Shown here in pieces: positions 25,393 through 33,225 of a DNA stretch of 64,000 bases. The position numbers were made by a program, and so were the translations under genes. The notes under the pieces are model-generated. The model was not told the DNA's origin, ran no database searches, and saw nothing but the letters and a program-made list of their open reading frames with translations. The stretch lies in assembly GCF_001612965.1 (NCBI RefSeq), contig NZ_BDBL01000030.1, positions 1 through 64,000 of the forward strand, written 5' to 3'. Position 1 is the stretch's first letter. Each line of letters begins with the position of its first letter. The DNA comes from Nocardia kruczakiae NBRC 101016. GTDB taxonomy: Bacteria > Actinomycetota > Actinomycetes > Mycobacteriales > Mycobacteriaceae.

Positions 25393-25423
25393 GCATTGCT
25401 ATCCTTATGAGGATTGACGTACC
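25388..25423. promoter_or_regulatory. conserved 36-bp element, copy 2, with perfect palindrome
   Basis: This copy carries ATCCT-TATG-AGGAT (25401-25414), a perfect five-base inverted repeat. A rightward promoter can be drawn through it: TTGCTA (25397-25402), 17 bases, TACCGT (25420-25425). That would place transcription start at or near the ATG of the acyl-CoA dehydrogenase at 25432, a possible leaderless mRNA, with the palindrome inside the promoter spacer. Repression by GntR binding would block both directions. Confidence 0.65.
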
Positions 25424-25431
25424 GTCGGGTG

Positions 25432-26586
25432 ATGGACTTCACGATGGGGGAGGCCGCCGACGCACTGCGAGATGACCTGCGGCGCTTGGTGTCCCGGCAT
25501 GTCCCCGCCGATTTCCTGGGCGCCTTCACCGACGATGCGGCCGATCTCGCCGTGGCGCAGCAGTTCTGCGGGGTCCTGGCCGAGCGCGGACTGCTGTGTG
25601 CGGCCTGGCCCCGCGAATTCGGCGGGCGCGGCGGATCGGTGTGGGAGCAGACGGTGGTCCGCGAGGAGATGTGGGCCCATCACGAGCCGCGCGGCGCCCA
25701 GTACATGGGGGTCAACTGGGTCGGACCGGCGCTCATGCGGCACGGCACCCCGCGGCAGCAACGCACCCATCTGCCGCCGATCGCGCGCGGTGAGGTGATC
25801 TGGTGCCAGGGATTCAGTGAACCCGAGGCGGGATCGGATCTGGCGTCGCTGCGCACCACCGCCCGCCGCGACGGCGACGGCTGGCTGATCAGCGGGCAGA
25901 AGATCTGGACCTCCTACGCGACCATGGCGCAGTGGTGTTTCCTGCTGGCGCGCACCGCCACCGGTGCCCGCAGACAACACGGGCTGACCATCTTCCTGGT
26001 GCCGATGTCCGCGCCGGGGGTCCAGGTGCGGCCGATCCGCGCCATGATGGGCCCGCACCATCTGAACGAGGTGTTCTTCGACGAGTTGCGGGTGACCGAG
26101 GACGATGTGCTCGGCACGGTCGGCGAAGGCTGGGCGGTCGTGCAGGAGGTGCTGGCCTTCGAACGCGTCGGCATCGCCCGCTACGCCCGCTGTGAACGAC
26201 TGCTGCGTGCGGCGCCGGAGGTTCTGGGCGATCGCTGGGCGGAGGTGCCGGTCGAATTGCGCGGGCGCTGGGCGCGCATGCTGGTGCACTGCCGCCGGGC
26301 GCGGTTGCTGGCCTACCGGGTGGTCGCGATGCAGCATGAGGATCGGGTGGCGCCCGGTGATGCCGCCGCCTATCGCATCGCCGTGACCCGGCTCGATCAG
26401 GACAGTGCCGAAGTACTGACCGAACTGGCCGACCAGCTCGACACCGCACCGGATACGCAGCGGGAGAACTGGTTTCGCCGCGCGGTCGCCGACCATTGGC
26501 GGTACTCGCAGGCCGCGACCATCGCCTCGGGAAGTATCGAAATGCAGCGACTGCTGTTGTCGCGGGCACTGCTGGGGGCGTTGTGA
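25432..26586 (+). CDS. acyl-CoA dehydrogenase, large subunit of a heteromeric pair
   Basis: A 384-residue FAD-dependent acyl-CoA dehydrogenase. It has WCQGFSEPEAGSDLASLRTT (FAD/substrate loop), WLISGQKIWTSYATMAQWCF and a C-terminal SGSIEMQRLLLSRALLG, the GTxEIQR-like segment. The start is set at the ATG 25432 because upstream starts would lie inside the operator. The stop overlaps the next ACAD gene (GTGA). In steroid side-chain pathways such adjacent pairs form alpha2beta2 enzymes in which each chain supplies part of the FAD site. This chain has the C-terminal motif that its partner lacks. It introduces the alpha,beta double bond in an acyl-CoA. Confidence 0.9.
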   Translation: MDFTMGEAADALRDDLRRLVSRHVPADFLGAFTDDAADLAVAQQFCGVLAERGLLCAAWPREFGGRGGSVWEQTVVREEMWAHHEPRGAQYMGVNWVGPALMRHGTPRQQRTHLPPIARGEVIWCQGFSEPEAGSDLASLRTTARRDGDGWLISGQKIWTSYATMAQWCFLLARTATGARRQHGLTIFLVPMSAPGVQVRPIRAMMGPHHLNEVFFDELRVTEDDVLGTVGEGWAVVQEVLAFERVGIARYARCERLLRAAPEVLGDRWAEVPVELRGRWARMLVHCRRARLLAYRVVAMQHEDRVAPGDAAAYRIAVTRLDQDSAEVLTELADQLDTAPDTQRENWFRRAVADHWRYSQAATIASGSIEMQRLLLSRALLGAL

Positions 26587-27542
26587 ACATCGACCTGAGC
26601 AGGGAGGCCGCCGATTACGGCCGCGAGGCGAGCCGGGCCTTCGCGGCCGCGGGCGGGGACCGGCTGATCCAGGACGCCGAGGCCGATCCGGCCCGTCGCG
26701 CGGACATCGTGGCGCCCGTCCTGACCGGACTCGGCGCGTGGGAACTGGATCCGTGTCGCGACAGCGAGGATCTGGAAGCGGCGGCGGCGCTGTGCCGCAG
26801 TGCCGGCTACTGGGCGCTGCCCTATCCGCTGGCCGAACGGCTGGCGCGGCCGCCCGACGCGGAAGCCGACGGACTGGTGGTGGTCACCGAATTTCACGCT
26901 CGGGGTGCGGTCGCCGATCTGGACCTGTGCTGGGCGGCAGTCACGGTGGAGGGCAAACTCTTCCAGGCGCGGACGCTGCCCGACGGCGCGTCGCCGCGGA
27001 CCTCCGCCTTCGTGACGCCCTTGGCGCTGACCTCGGTCGGGGCGGCCGGAAGCGCGGACGCGGCACTCGTGCTGACGCTGAACTGCTGGACGCTGCTGGG
27101 CATGCTGGACCGCGCCCTCGACCTCACTCGGTCCCATGTCCTGATGCGCACCCAGTTCGGGCAGCCGCTGGCGAAATTCCAAGGCGTGCAATTTCAGCTC
27201 ACCGATGCCGAAGTCGAACGCGGCGGGCTGGACGTCCTCGCGAAATACGCCTTGTGGAGTGTCCGGTGCGGCGGGGAGGATGCTCTCGGCGACGCGCTCG
27301 CGGCGCGGGTCGCCGCGCTCGATGCCGCGGAAACCGTCTTCCGGGTCGCCCACCAGCTGCACGGGGCCATCGGCTTCTGCGACGAATCGCCGCTGTCGTG
27401 GTTGTCGCGCTACAGCCTGCCGCTGCGCCGGCTGCCGTGGGCGAGTTCCGGGACGCGCGACCGGCTGACCCGCCATCTCGGCACACGGGGTCTGCCCGGG
27501 CCGTTCGACGGCGGCGTGGCAGTCGATGCGACATGGCAGTGA
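26583..27542 (+). CDS. acyl-CoA dehydrogenase, small subunit of a heteromeric pair
   Basis: The 319-residue chain is shorter than a normal acyl-CoA dehydrogenase (about 380) and has a reduced middle beta-domain. The recognisable part is C-terminal: LTRSHVLMRTQFGQPLAKFQ and RVAHQLHGAIGFCDESPLSW, the QxxGGxG-like helix. It lacks the EIQR segment found in its partner. The GTG start at 26583 overlaps the partner's stop. I read it as the second subunit of an alpha2beta2 dehydrogenase with the gene before it. On its own it would probably be inactive. Confidence 0.87.
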   Translation: MNIDLSREAADYGREASRAFAAAGGDRLIQDAEADPARRADIVAPVLTGLGAWELDPCRDSEDLEAAAALCRSAGYWALPYPLAERLARPPDAEADGLVVVTEFHARGAVADLDLCWAAVTVEGKLFQARTLPDGASPRTSAFVTPLALTSVGAAGSADAALVLTLNCWTLLGMLDRALDLTRSHVLMRTQFGQPLAKFQGVQFQLTDAEVERGGLDVLAKYALWSVRCGGEDALGDALAARVAALDAAETVFRVAHQLHGAIGFCDESPLSWLSRYSLPLRRLPWASSGTRDRLTRHLGTRGLPGPFDGGVAVDATWQ

Positions 27543-27576
27543 GTGCACCTGTGCACCGAATGCGAAAGTGCGGTAA

Positions 27577-28380
27577 GTGCCTGTGACGGACGAAATTCCG
27601 CCCTACGACCTGCCCGACGTGCTGACCGTGACGGGCAGCGGTCCGGTGCGAACGGTGACCATCAACCGGCCCGGCGAATTGAACGCCGTGAACGAACCGC
27701 TGCACTGGGCGCTGGCCCACGTGTGGCGCCGGCTCGCGGCCGACACCGCGGCGAAGGTGGTCGTCGTGACCGGCGCCGGCCGGGCCTTCAGCGCCGGCGG
27801 CGACCTGGACTGGATCACCTCCTTCCTCGACGATCCGGTGGCGCGGGAGGAGAGCTTGCGCGAAGGCGCGCAGATCATCGAGGAGATGTTGCGATTCCCG
27901 CTGCCGGTGATCGCCGCGGTGAACGGTCCCGCCATGGGACTGGGCGCGAGCGTGGCCGTCCTCTCGGATGTGGTGTTGATGTCGCGCAGCGCGTATCTGG
28001 CCGATCCGCATGTGAGCGTGGGGCTGGTCGCCGGTGACGGGGGCGCGGCCTTCTGGCCGCTGCTCACTCCGCTGCTGCGCTCGCGCGTGTACCTCTACAC
28101 CGGCGACCGCATCGATGCCCCGACCGCCGTCGATTTGGGACTGGCCACCGCGGTATCCGAACCGGAGGATCTGCTCGACGACGCCCTGCGGCTGGCGCGG
28201 CGGCTGGCCGCGCAACCGGCACCGGCGCTGCGAGCCACCAAACGCGTCGCGAACATGTACCTGTCACAGGCGCTCAGCGGTGCGATGCAGGCCGGATTCG
28301 CCGCCGAATCGGTCACCATGTGCTCACCCGAACATCGTGAACGGCTGCTGGCGCTGCGGCGCTCGGCGGCCCGGAGGTAG
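27577..28380 (+). CDS. enoyl-CoA hydratase/isomerase family protein
   Basis: A 267-residue crotonase-fold protein. It has VTINRPGELNAVNEPLHWAL (strand and CoA site), VVVVTGAGRAFSAGGDLDWI (first oxyanion segment), VNGPAMGLGASVAVLSDVVL, and LRATKRVANMYL at the C-terminus. The second catalytic Glu position is not obvious in HVSVGLVAGDGGAAFWPLL, where an Asp occurs instead. It may therefore be an isomerase, hydrolase or atypical hydratase. A GTG at 27577 or 27583 could start it. It sits between two acyl-CoA dehydrogenase pairs and is followed by the next gene after 3 bases. Confidence 0.87.
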   Translation: MPVTDEIPPYDLPDVLTVTGSGPVRTVTINRPGELNAVNEPLHWALAHVWRRLAADTAAKVVVVTGAGRAFSAGGDLDWITSFLDDPVAREESLREGAQIIEEMLRFPLPVIAAVNGPAMGLGASVAVLSDVVLMSRSAYLADPHVSVGLVAGDGGAAFWPLLTPLLRSRVYLYTGDRIDAPTAVDLGLATAVSEPEDLLDDALRLARRLAAQPAPALRATKRVANMYLSQALSGAMQAGFAAESVTMCSPEHRERLLALRRSAARR

Positions 28381-28383
28381 CCG

Positions 28384-29568
28384 ATGGATGCCCTGGCCGA
28401 ATTCCGGGAGCAGGTGCGGCAGTGGTGTGCGGCGAATATTCCGCCCGGGTGGCGGGCGCGGCAGACCGGCGCCACGGATGCGGAATTCGTGGACTTCCAA
28501 CAGGAATGGTTTCAGCGCCTGCGCGCGGGCGGCTTCGCGGTGCCGCACTGGCCGCGAGAGTGGGGCGGCGGTATGCCGGTCGCGCAGCAGGCGGTGCTGT
28601 ACTCCGAACTCGCCGCACACGACGCGCCGCGGCTGGTGCTGGCGTTCGTCTCGATTCATCACGCGGCCTCGACGCTGCTGGCCGCGGGTACCGCGGAGCA
28701 ACGGAAACGGCATCTGCCCGCGATTCTGGACGGCGAGATCTGGTGCCAGGGCTTCTCGGAACCGGACGCCGGATCGGATATGGCGGCCTTGCGCACCTCC
28801 GCCCGCCGCCGCGGCGACACCTACGTGGTCACCGGCCGCAAGCTCTGGGCCAGCGGCGCGGCGTTCGCGGACTGGTGCCTGCTGCTGGCCCGCACCGATC
28901 CGAAAGCCCCGCAACGGCACGGTATTTCGTACTTTCTGCTCGATATGCGATCACCCGGTGTGGAGGTGCGGCCGATCCGGCAGGCCACCGGGGAGTGGCA
29001 TTTCTGCGAGATCTTCCTCGACGACGTCGAGATACCCGCGGCGAATCTCATCGGTCCCGAGCATCAGGGCTGGCAGGTGGCGCAGCGGACGCTCGGTGCC
29101 GAGCGCGGGCTGACGATGCTCGAACTGGCCGAACGGCTGGCACACGGTGGTTTCCGGCGACTGGTCTCGCTGTGCGCGCGGCCGCGCCCCGGTGGCGGAT
29201 GCGCGCTGGACGATCCGCCGGTCGCGGATCGGCTGGCGCAACTGGACACCGAACTGGCCGGCCTGCGGGGTTTGTGCGCCGATCTGGTCGCGGCCGAGCG
29301 GCCCGGCCCGGCCGAGGCCTCGATCGTGAAGTTGTACTACAGCGAACTGCTGCAGCGGATGACGGATTTCGGGACGGAGGTGGCGGGGCTGAGCGCCCAT
29401 GCGGTGTTGCGCAAACCGCGCTCCAGCGGATGGGAGTCGGGGGCCTGGATGCTCGACTTCCTCGGCTCGTGGGAGTGGACCATTCCCGGCGGCACCAGCG
29501 AGATCCAGCGCACCATCATCGGAGAACGCGGACTCGGCCTGCCGCGGGAACCGGTGGTGCCACGATGA
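28384..29568 (+). CDS. acyl-CoA dehydrogenase, large subunit of a second heteromeric pair
   Basis: A 394-residue acyl-CoA dehydrogenase with WCQGFSEPDAGSDMAALRTS, VVTGRKLWASGAAFADWCLL, and a C-terminal WTIPGGTSEIQRTIIGERGL containing the classic GGTSEIQR. The product is close in layout to the first pair's large chain. Its stop overlaps the ATG of the following smaller ACAD (ATGA), again suggesting an obligate complex. It would oxidise a CoA ester in block B's beta-oxidation sequence. The tandem arrangement points to two successive rounds or two substrate sizes. Confidence 0.9.
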   Translation: MDALAEFREQVRQWCAANIPPGWRARQTGATDAEFVDFQQEWFQRLRAGGFAVPHWPREWGGGMPVAQQAVLYSELAAHDAPRLVLAFVSIHHAASTLLAAGTAEQRKRHLPAILDGEIWCQGFSEPDAGSDMAALRTSARRRGDTYVVTGRKLWASGAAFADWCLLLARTDPKAPQRHGISYFLLDMRSPGVEVRPIRQATGEWHFCEIFLDDVEIPAANLIGPEHQGWQVAQRTLGAERGLTMLELAERLAHGGFRRLVSLCARPRPGGGCALDDPPVADRLAQLDTELAGLRGLCADLVAAERPGPAEASIVKLYYSELLQRMTDFGTEVAGLSAHAVLRKPRSSGWESGAWMLDFLGSWEWTIPGGTSEIQRTIIGERGLGLPREPVVPR

Positions 29569-30689
29569 CCGGGCAGCTGTCGGAGCCGGTGACCGACTTC
29601 GCGGAGGTGCACGACGATCTACGCGCGGTGGCGCGGCGCGTCCTCGAGGCGAGCGCGCCGGGGGAGCCGCAGGACTGGACGCCGATCGCGGCATCGGGGT
29701 GGCCGGGGCTCGAGGTGGCCGCCGAATTCGACGGTGCGGGAGCCACATTCGCCGAAGTCGCGGTGGTCTTGCGGGAAATGGGCCGAGCCCTCACCCACAG
29801 CCCGTACGCCTCGGTGACGGCGCTGACGCTGCCCGCACTCGCCGCGGTGGCGCCGAACGCCGCCCGGGACCGGCTGTTGCGCACGACGGCCGCCGGCGCG
29901 GCCGTGCCGATCGTGGTGGCGGGCGGGGACGTCAAGCCACCGTGGGGCGGGTCCGGCGGATTCGTGCCGTTCCGGATCGAGCGCCGCGACGACGACGTAT
30001 ATCTGCGCGGTACAACGGCATTCGCGGCCGATGTCACCGCCGCGACCACTGTGTTGATTCCGGCGAGGGAACCGGACGGATCGGCGGTTCTGGTGGCGGT
30101 GTCACCCGGTACGCCCGGTCTCGCGGTCACCGAGCAGCCGATTCTCGACGCGACTCGCACCATCGGCGCGGTGCACGCCGAGGACGCCCGCGTCGACGCG
30201 GAGTCGGTCTGGCACTGGACAGGGACCGACCCGTTGCGTGCGCTGTTCGAGCGGGCCGCGCTGGCCACCGCCATCGACAGCGTCGGGCTCGCCGAGGCGG
30301 CCCTGGAAGCCACCGTCACCCACGTGCGCACCCGCGAACAGTTCGGCCGGCCGGTCGGCTCCTTTCAAGCGGTGAAACACGCGTGCGCGGATATGCTCGT
30401 CGCCCTGCGCATCGCGAACCGGCTCGTCGACACTGCCGTCGCCGCGCACGTTCGTGGCGCCGCGGACGCGTGGATCGCGGTCGCCCGAGCCAAGTCCCAC
30501 GCCTGTGCCGTCGCGGTCGACATCGCCGGAAAGGCCATGCAGCTGCACGGCGGGATGGGATACACCTGGGAGAGCGGCATCCACCGCTACCTGGAACGCG
30601 CCACCTTCAACCGCGCACTGTTCGGCTCCCCGGCCGAACATCGTGCCCACCTCGCCCACCGCTACCGGGAACCGGACTTCACCCCGTGA
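29565..30689 (+). CDS. acyl-CoA dehydrogenase, small subunit of the second heteromeric pair
   Basis: A 374-residue chain with THVRTREQFGRPVGSFQAVK, followed by KAMQLHGGMGYTWESGIHRY and LERATFNRALFG. It therefore has the conserved QLHGGMGYTWE helix but no EIQR motif. This complements its upstream partner and fits the split FAD-site pattern known for actinobacterial alpha2beta2 dehydrogenases. The N-terminal and middle regions are loosely conserved. The ATG at 29565 overlaps the previous stop. It is the last gene of block B, and a convergent SDR ends 10 bases further on. Confidence 0.88.
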   Translation: MTGQLSEPVTDFAEVHDDLRAVARRVLEASAPGEPQDWTPIAASGWPGLEVAAEFDGAGATFAEVAVVLREMGRALTHSPYASVTALTLPALAAVAPNAARDRLLRTTAAGAAVPIVVAGGDVKPPWGGSGGFVPFRIERRDDDVYLRGTTAFAADVTAATTVLIPAREPDGSAVLVAVSPGTPGLAVTEQPILDATRTIGAVHAEDARVDAESVWHWTGTDPLRALFERAALATAIDSVGLAEAALEATVTHVRTREQFGRPVGSFQAVKHACADMLVALRIANRLVDTAVAAHVRGAADAWIAVARAKSHACAVAVDIAGKAMQLHGGMGYTWESGIHRYLERATFNRALFGSPAEHRAHLAHRYREPDFTP

Positions 30690-30699
30690 GGTGCGGTCG

Positions 30700-31479
30700 T
30701 CAGCGGGCGGTCCACCCACCGTCCACGACGATGGTCTGGCCGGTCACGTAGCTCGCGGCGTCCCCCGCCAGCCAGGCGACCGCGCCCACCACATCCTCCG
30801 GTGTGCCGTGCCGGGGTAGGGGAGTGTTGCGGCGCAGGTATTCGCGGGGGCGTTCGTTCTCGTAGAGCGGGGCGGTGATCTCGCTGCGGAAGAAGCCCGG
30901 GGCGACGGTGTTCACCCGGATGCTGTGGCGGGCCCACTGCACCGCCAATTCGGCTGTCAGACCGGATAATCCGGCCTTGCTGGCGGCGTAGGACGCCTGC
31001 GGGATGCCGGGGATGCCCACCCGGCCACTGATCGAGGAGATGTTGACGATACTGCCGCGGCCGGCCGCGCGCATATGCTCGAACACCACCTGCGACAGCA
31101 GCAGCGGTGCGGCCAGATTCAGCTCCAGGGTGGACCGGATGGCCGGCAGCGGTTCGGATTCCGCGCGTTCCTCGGTGAACATGGTGCCCGCCGCGTTGAC
31201 CAGGATTTCCGGCGGACCGAGCCCGGCGGCCGTCGCCTCGGCGATCACGCCGATCCGGTCCAGCTCCGACAGGTCGGCGGCGACGGCGAGGCCGTCGATT
31301 TCCGAAGCCAGTTCCTCCAGCCGATCGCGCCGGCGCGCCACCACCGCTACCCGGGCGCCGAGTCCGGCGAGGGTGCGGGCCACGGCTGCGCCGAGGCCCG
31401 ACGACGCGCCGGTCACGATCGCGACCCGGCCCTTCAGATCGAAGGCGTCCGCTCCGCGACGGCCGTGCTGTTCGGTCAC
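30700..31479 (-). CDS. SDR oxidoreductase
   Basis: The 259-residue enzyme has VTGASSGLGAAVARTLAGLG, VNAAG, NISSISGRVGIPGIPQ (Ser) and SYAASK (Tyr-x3-Lys), and ends VVDGGWTAR. A GTG at 31479 preceded by AAGGGAG sets the start, and the upstream extension of the frame is rejected. It follows the acyl-CoA ligase gene by 52 bases on the same strand, so the two probably form an operon. It could act as a 3-hydroxyacyl-CoA or alcohol dehydrogenase. No specific substrate is indicated. Confidence 0.88.
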   Translation of the reverse strand: MTEQHGRRGADAFDLKGRVAIVTGASSGLGAAVARTLAGLGARVAVVARRRDRLEELASEIDGLAVAADLSELDRIGVIAEATAAGLGPPEILVNAAGTMFTEERAESEPLPAIRSTLELNLAAPLLLSQVVFEHMRAAGRGSIVNISSISGRVGIPGIPQASYAASKAGLSGLTAELAVQWARHSIRVNTVAPGFFRSEITAPLYENERPREYLRRNTPLPRHGTPEDVVGAVAWLAGDAASYVTGQTIVVDGGWTAR

Positions 31480-31531
31480 CGCGTACTCCCTTTCGCCGCA
31501 CCAGGTTTCATGAGGACGCTGTGCCGTGCGG

Positions 31532-33046
31532 TCACCACGGTTCTCCGGGCCGTGCGGTGACCAACGCCGCGAGTTCGGTGCGCCGGATCTTGCCCATCGC
31601 ATTCACCGGCAGCGCTGGCACCTGAACCCAGCGCTCGGGCACCTTGTAGCTCGCCAGTTCGCGCCGGCACCAGGCCGTCAGCGCATCGAAATCCACTGCC
31701 GGCCCGGTGCTTTCGACGACAGCGGCGACCCGCTGGCCGAGCCGCTCGTCGGGAATTCCGCAGACCGCCGCTGCGGCGACCCCGGGATATCCGGTGATGA
31801 CGCGTTCCACCTCGAGCGGATAGACGTTCGCGCCGCCACGGATGATCACCAGCTTCTTGCGGTCGATCACCCGCAGCCAGCCCTGCTCGTCCACCGCTCC
31901 GATATCGCCGGTCGGTAGCGGCAGCGGCTCGCCCGGACGCACGCGGCCATCGGCCCAGTAGCCCAGCATCGGTGTCCATCGGCCTGCCCACGGCCCGACC
32001 GAGGCGGGGGACAGCCGCAATTCGCCCGGTTCGCCGGCAGGCAGGCGGTGTCCACCGTCGTCGTAGGCGGCTACCTCGAATTGCGGCGTCACCCGGCCGC
32101 TCGTGCCCGGCCGCCACGCCGAACCGGGCGGGTCGATCGACACCACGGTCGGCGCCTCGGTGAGCCCGTAGGTGACGCGCGGAACCAGGCCGTGAGCCTC
32201 GGCGAAGGCGCCTCGCACCGCGTCGGAGGTGTCGGAGCCGCCGCTCCACACCTCGCGCAGCGAGCTCAGATCGGCATTGCGGCGGGCCAGATCGTAGAGC
32301 TGGGCGGGTGCGCCGTTCCACACCGTAACCCGATGCGCGGCAATCCATTCCGCCACTCCGTCGGCGTCGCGCCGGTTCATGATCACCGCGGTCCCGCCGA
32401 CCTGGGCGGTGGTGAGGGTGGACAGGATCATCATGTTGAGAATGGTCAGCGCGAAACTGTCGCCGCGGCGCAGATCCGTACCCCAGCCACGGGTCGCCAC
32501 CGTGACCGCGCCCGGCAGCAGCATGCCGCGCTGGGAATGCACGACGGCCTTGGGAACCCCGGAGGTACCGCTGGTGAACGCGATTCCGGCCGGTGCCTCG
32601 GGATCGGTCTCGACGGGCGGCGCGGGGTCCGCCGCGCGGAGCAGCCCGGCCCATCGGTCGGGATCGACAGCATGCGACATTCGCGGTTGGAACCGCGGTC
32701 CCGCCAGGACGACCGACGGCTCCACCAGATCGCACAGCAGTTGCTGTTCGGATGCCGCGGCCGCCTCGCCGATGCCGGCCCACACCGCGCCGATCCGCTG
32801 GGCGCCGTGGAAGGCCGCCACGATGGGCAGATCGTTGGGTAGACACGCCGCGACCCGATCGCCCGGACGCACCCCGAGCTGCCACAGCGCGCCGGCCGCC
32901 CGCGCCGCCGCCTCGTCGAGTTCGGCATAGGTCCACGCGCCCGACACCGCTTCGATCGCGGTGGCGTCGGGCCGGGTGGCCAGCACCGGATCGAGGATCG
33001 CGGCGACCGAAGCGGGAATCCGCACGCCGTTGTTGTCACTGCCCAC
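31532..33046 (-). CDS. AMP-forming acyl-CoA ligase
   Basis: A 504-residue adenylate-forming enzyme of the ANL superfamily. It has the ATP-binding FTSGTSGVPKAVVHSQRG (A3), VTYGLTEAPTVV (A5), PTGDIGAVDEQGWLRVIDRK (A7-A8), IIRGGANVYPLEVERVI and the catalytic Lys near the end in NAMGKIRRTEL (A10). It activates a carboxylic acid to its CoA thioester through the acyl adenylate. The GTG start at 33046 lies only 18 bases from an operator-like palindrome (33064-33077). It would supply CoA esters to the block B dehydrogenases. Confidence 0.9.
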   Translation of the reverse strand: MGSDNNGVRIPASVAAILDPVLATRPDATAIEAVSGAWTYAELDEAAARAAGALWQLGVRPGDRVAACLPNDLPIVAAFHGAQRIGAVWAGIGEAAAASEQQLLCDLVEPSVVLAGPRFQPRMSHAVDPDRWAGLLRAADPAPPVETDPEAPAGIAFTSGTSGVPKAVVHSQRGMLLPGAVTVATRGWGTDLRRGDSFALTILNMMILSTLTTAQVGGTAVIMNRRDADGVAEWIAAHRVTVWNGAPAQLYDLARRNADLSSLREVWSGGSDTSDAVRGAFAEAHGLVPRVTYGLTEAPTVVSIDPPGSAWRPGTSGRVTPQFEVAAYDDGGHRLPAGEPGELRLSPASVGPWAGRWTPMLGYWADGRVRPGEPLPLPTGDIGAVDEQGWLRVIDRKKLVIIRGGANVYPLEVERVITGYPGVAAAAVCGIPDERLGQRVAAVVESTGPAVDFDALTAWCRRELASYKVPERWVQVPALPVNAMGKIRRTELAALVTARPGEPW

Positions 33047-33063
33047 CGAACCTTGATATCACT

Positions 33064-33077
33064 ATCCTTGTAAAGAT
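33064..33077. promoter_or_regulatory. operator-like palindrome, site 3 of the GntR-type family
   Basis: ATCCT-TGTA-AAGAT, flanked by CT and T as in copy 2, lies in the divergent region between the ligase (start 33046) and the CaiB transferase (start 33226). It shares 11 of 14 positions with the perfect palindrome at 25401-25414. The extended conservation of the 36-bp element is lost here. Confidence 0.5.
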
Positions 33078-33225
33078 TCATCAGATAGCCTGAAGATGTT
33101 GCCCCCGAGGGCTGTTCGCGACTCCGCGCGGCCGGTGGGCTTCGATCCCACGTGCCCGGACGCCGTGGTCACGCCCGTCCGGAGCCGGTCGTCGCGCGGG
33201 AGTGTCGAACGAGGAGGCACCGATC

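Noticed and set aside
28422..30689. 755-codon plus-strand frame suggesting a fused acyl-CoA dehydrogenase
   Set aside because: The first half is a shadow of the ACAD at 28384. The true second gene begins at the overlapping ATG 29565.
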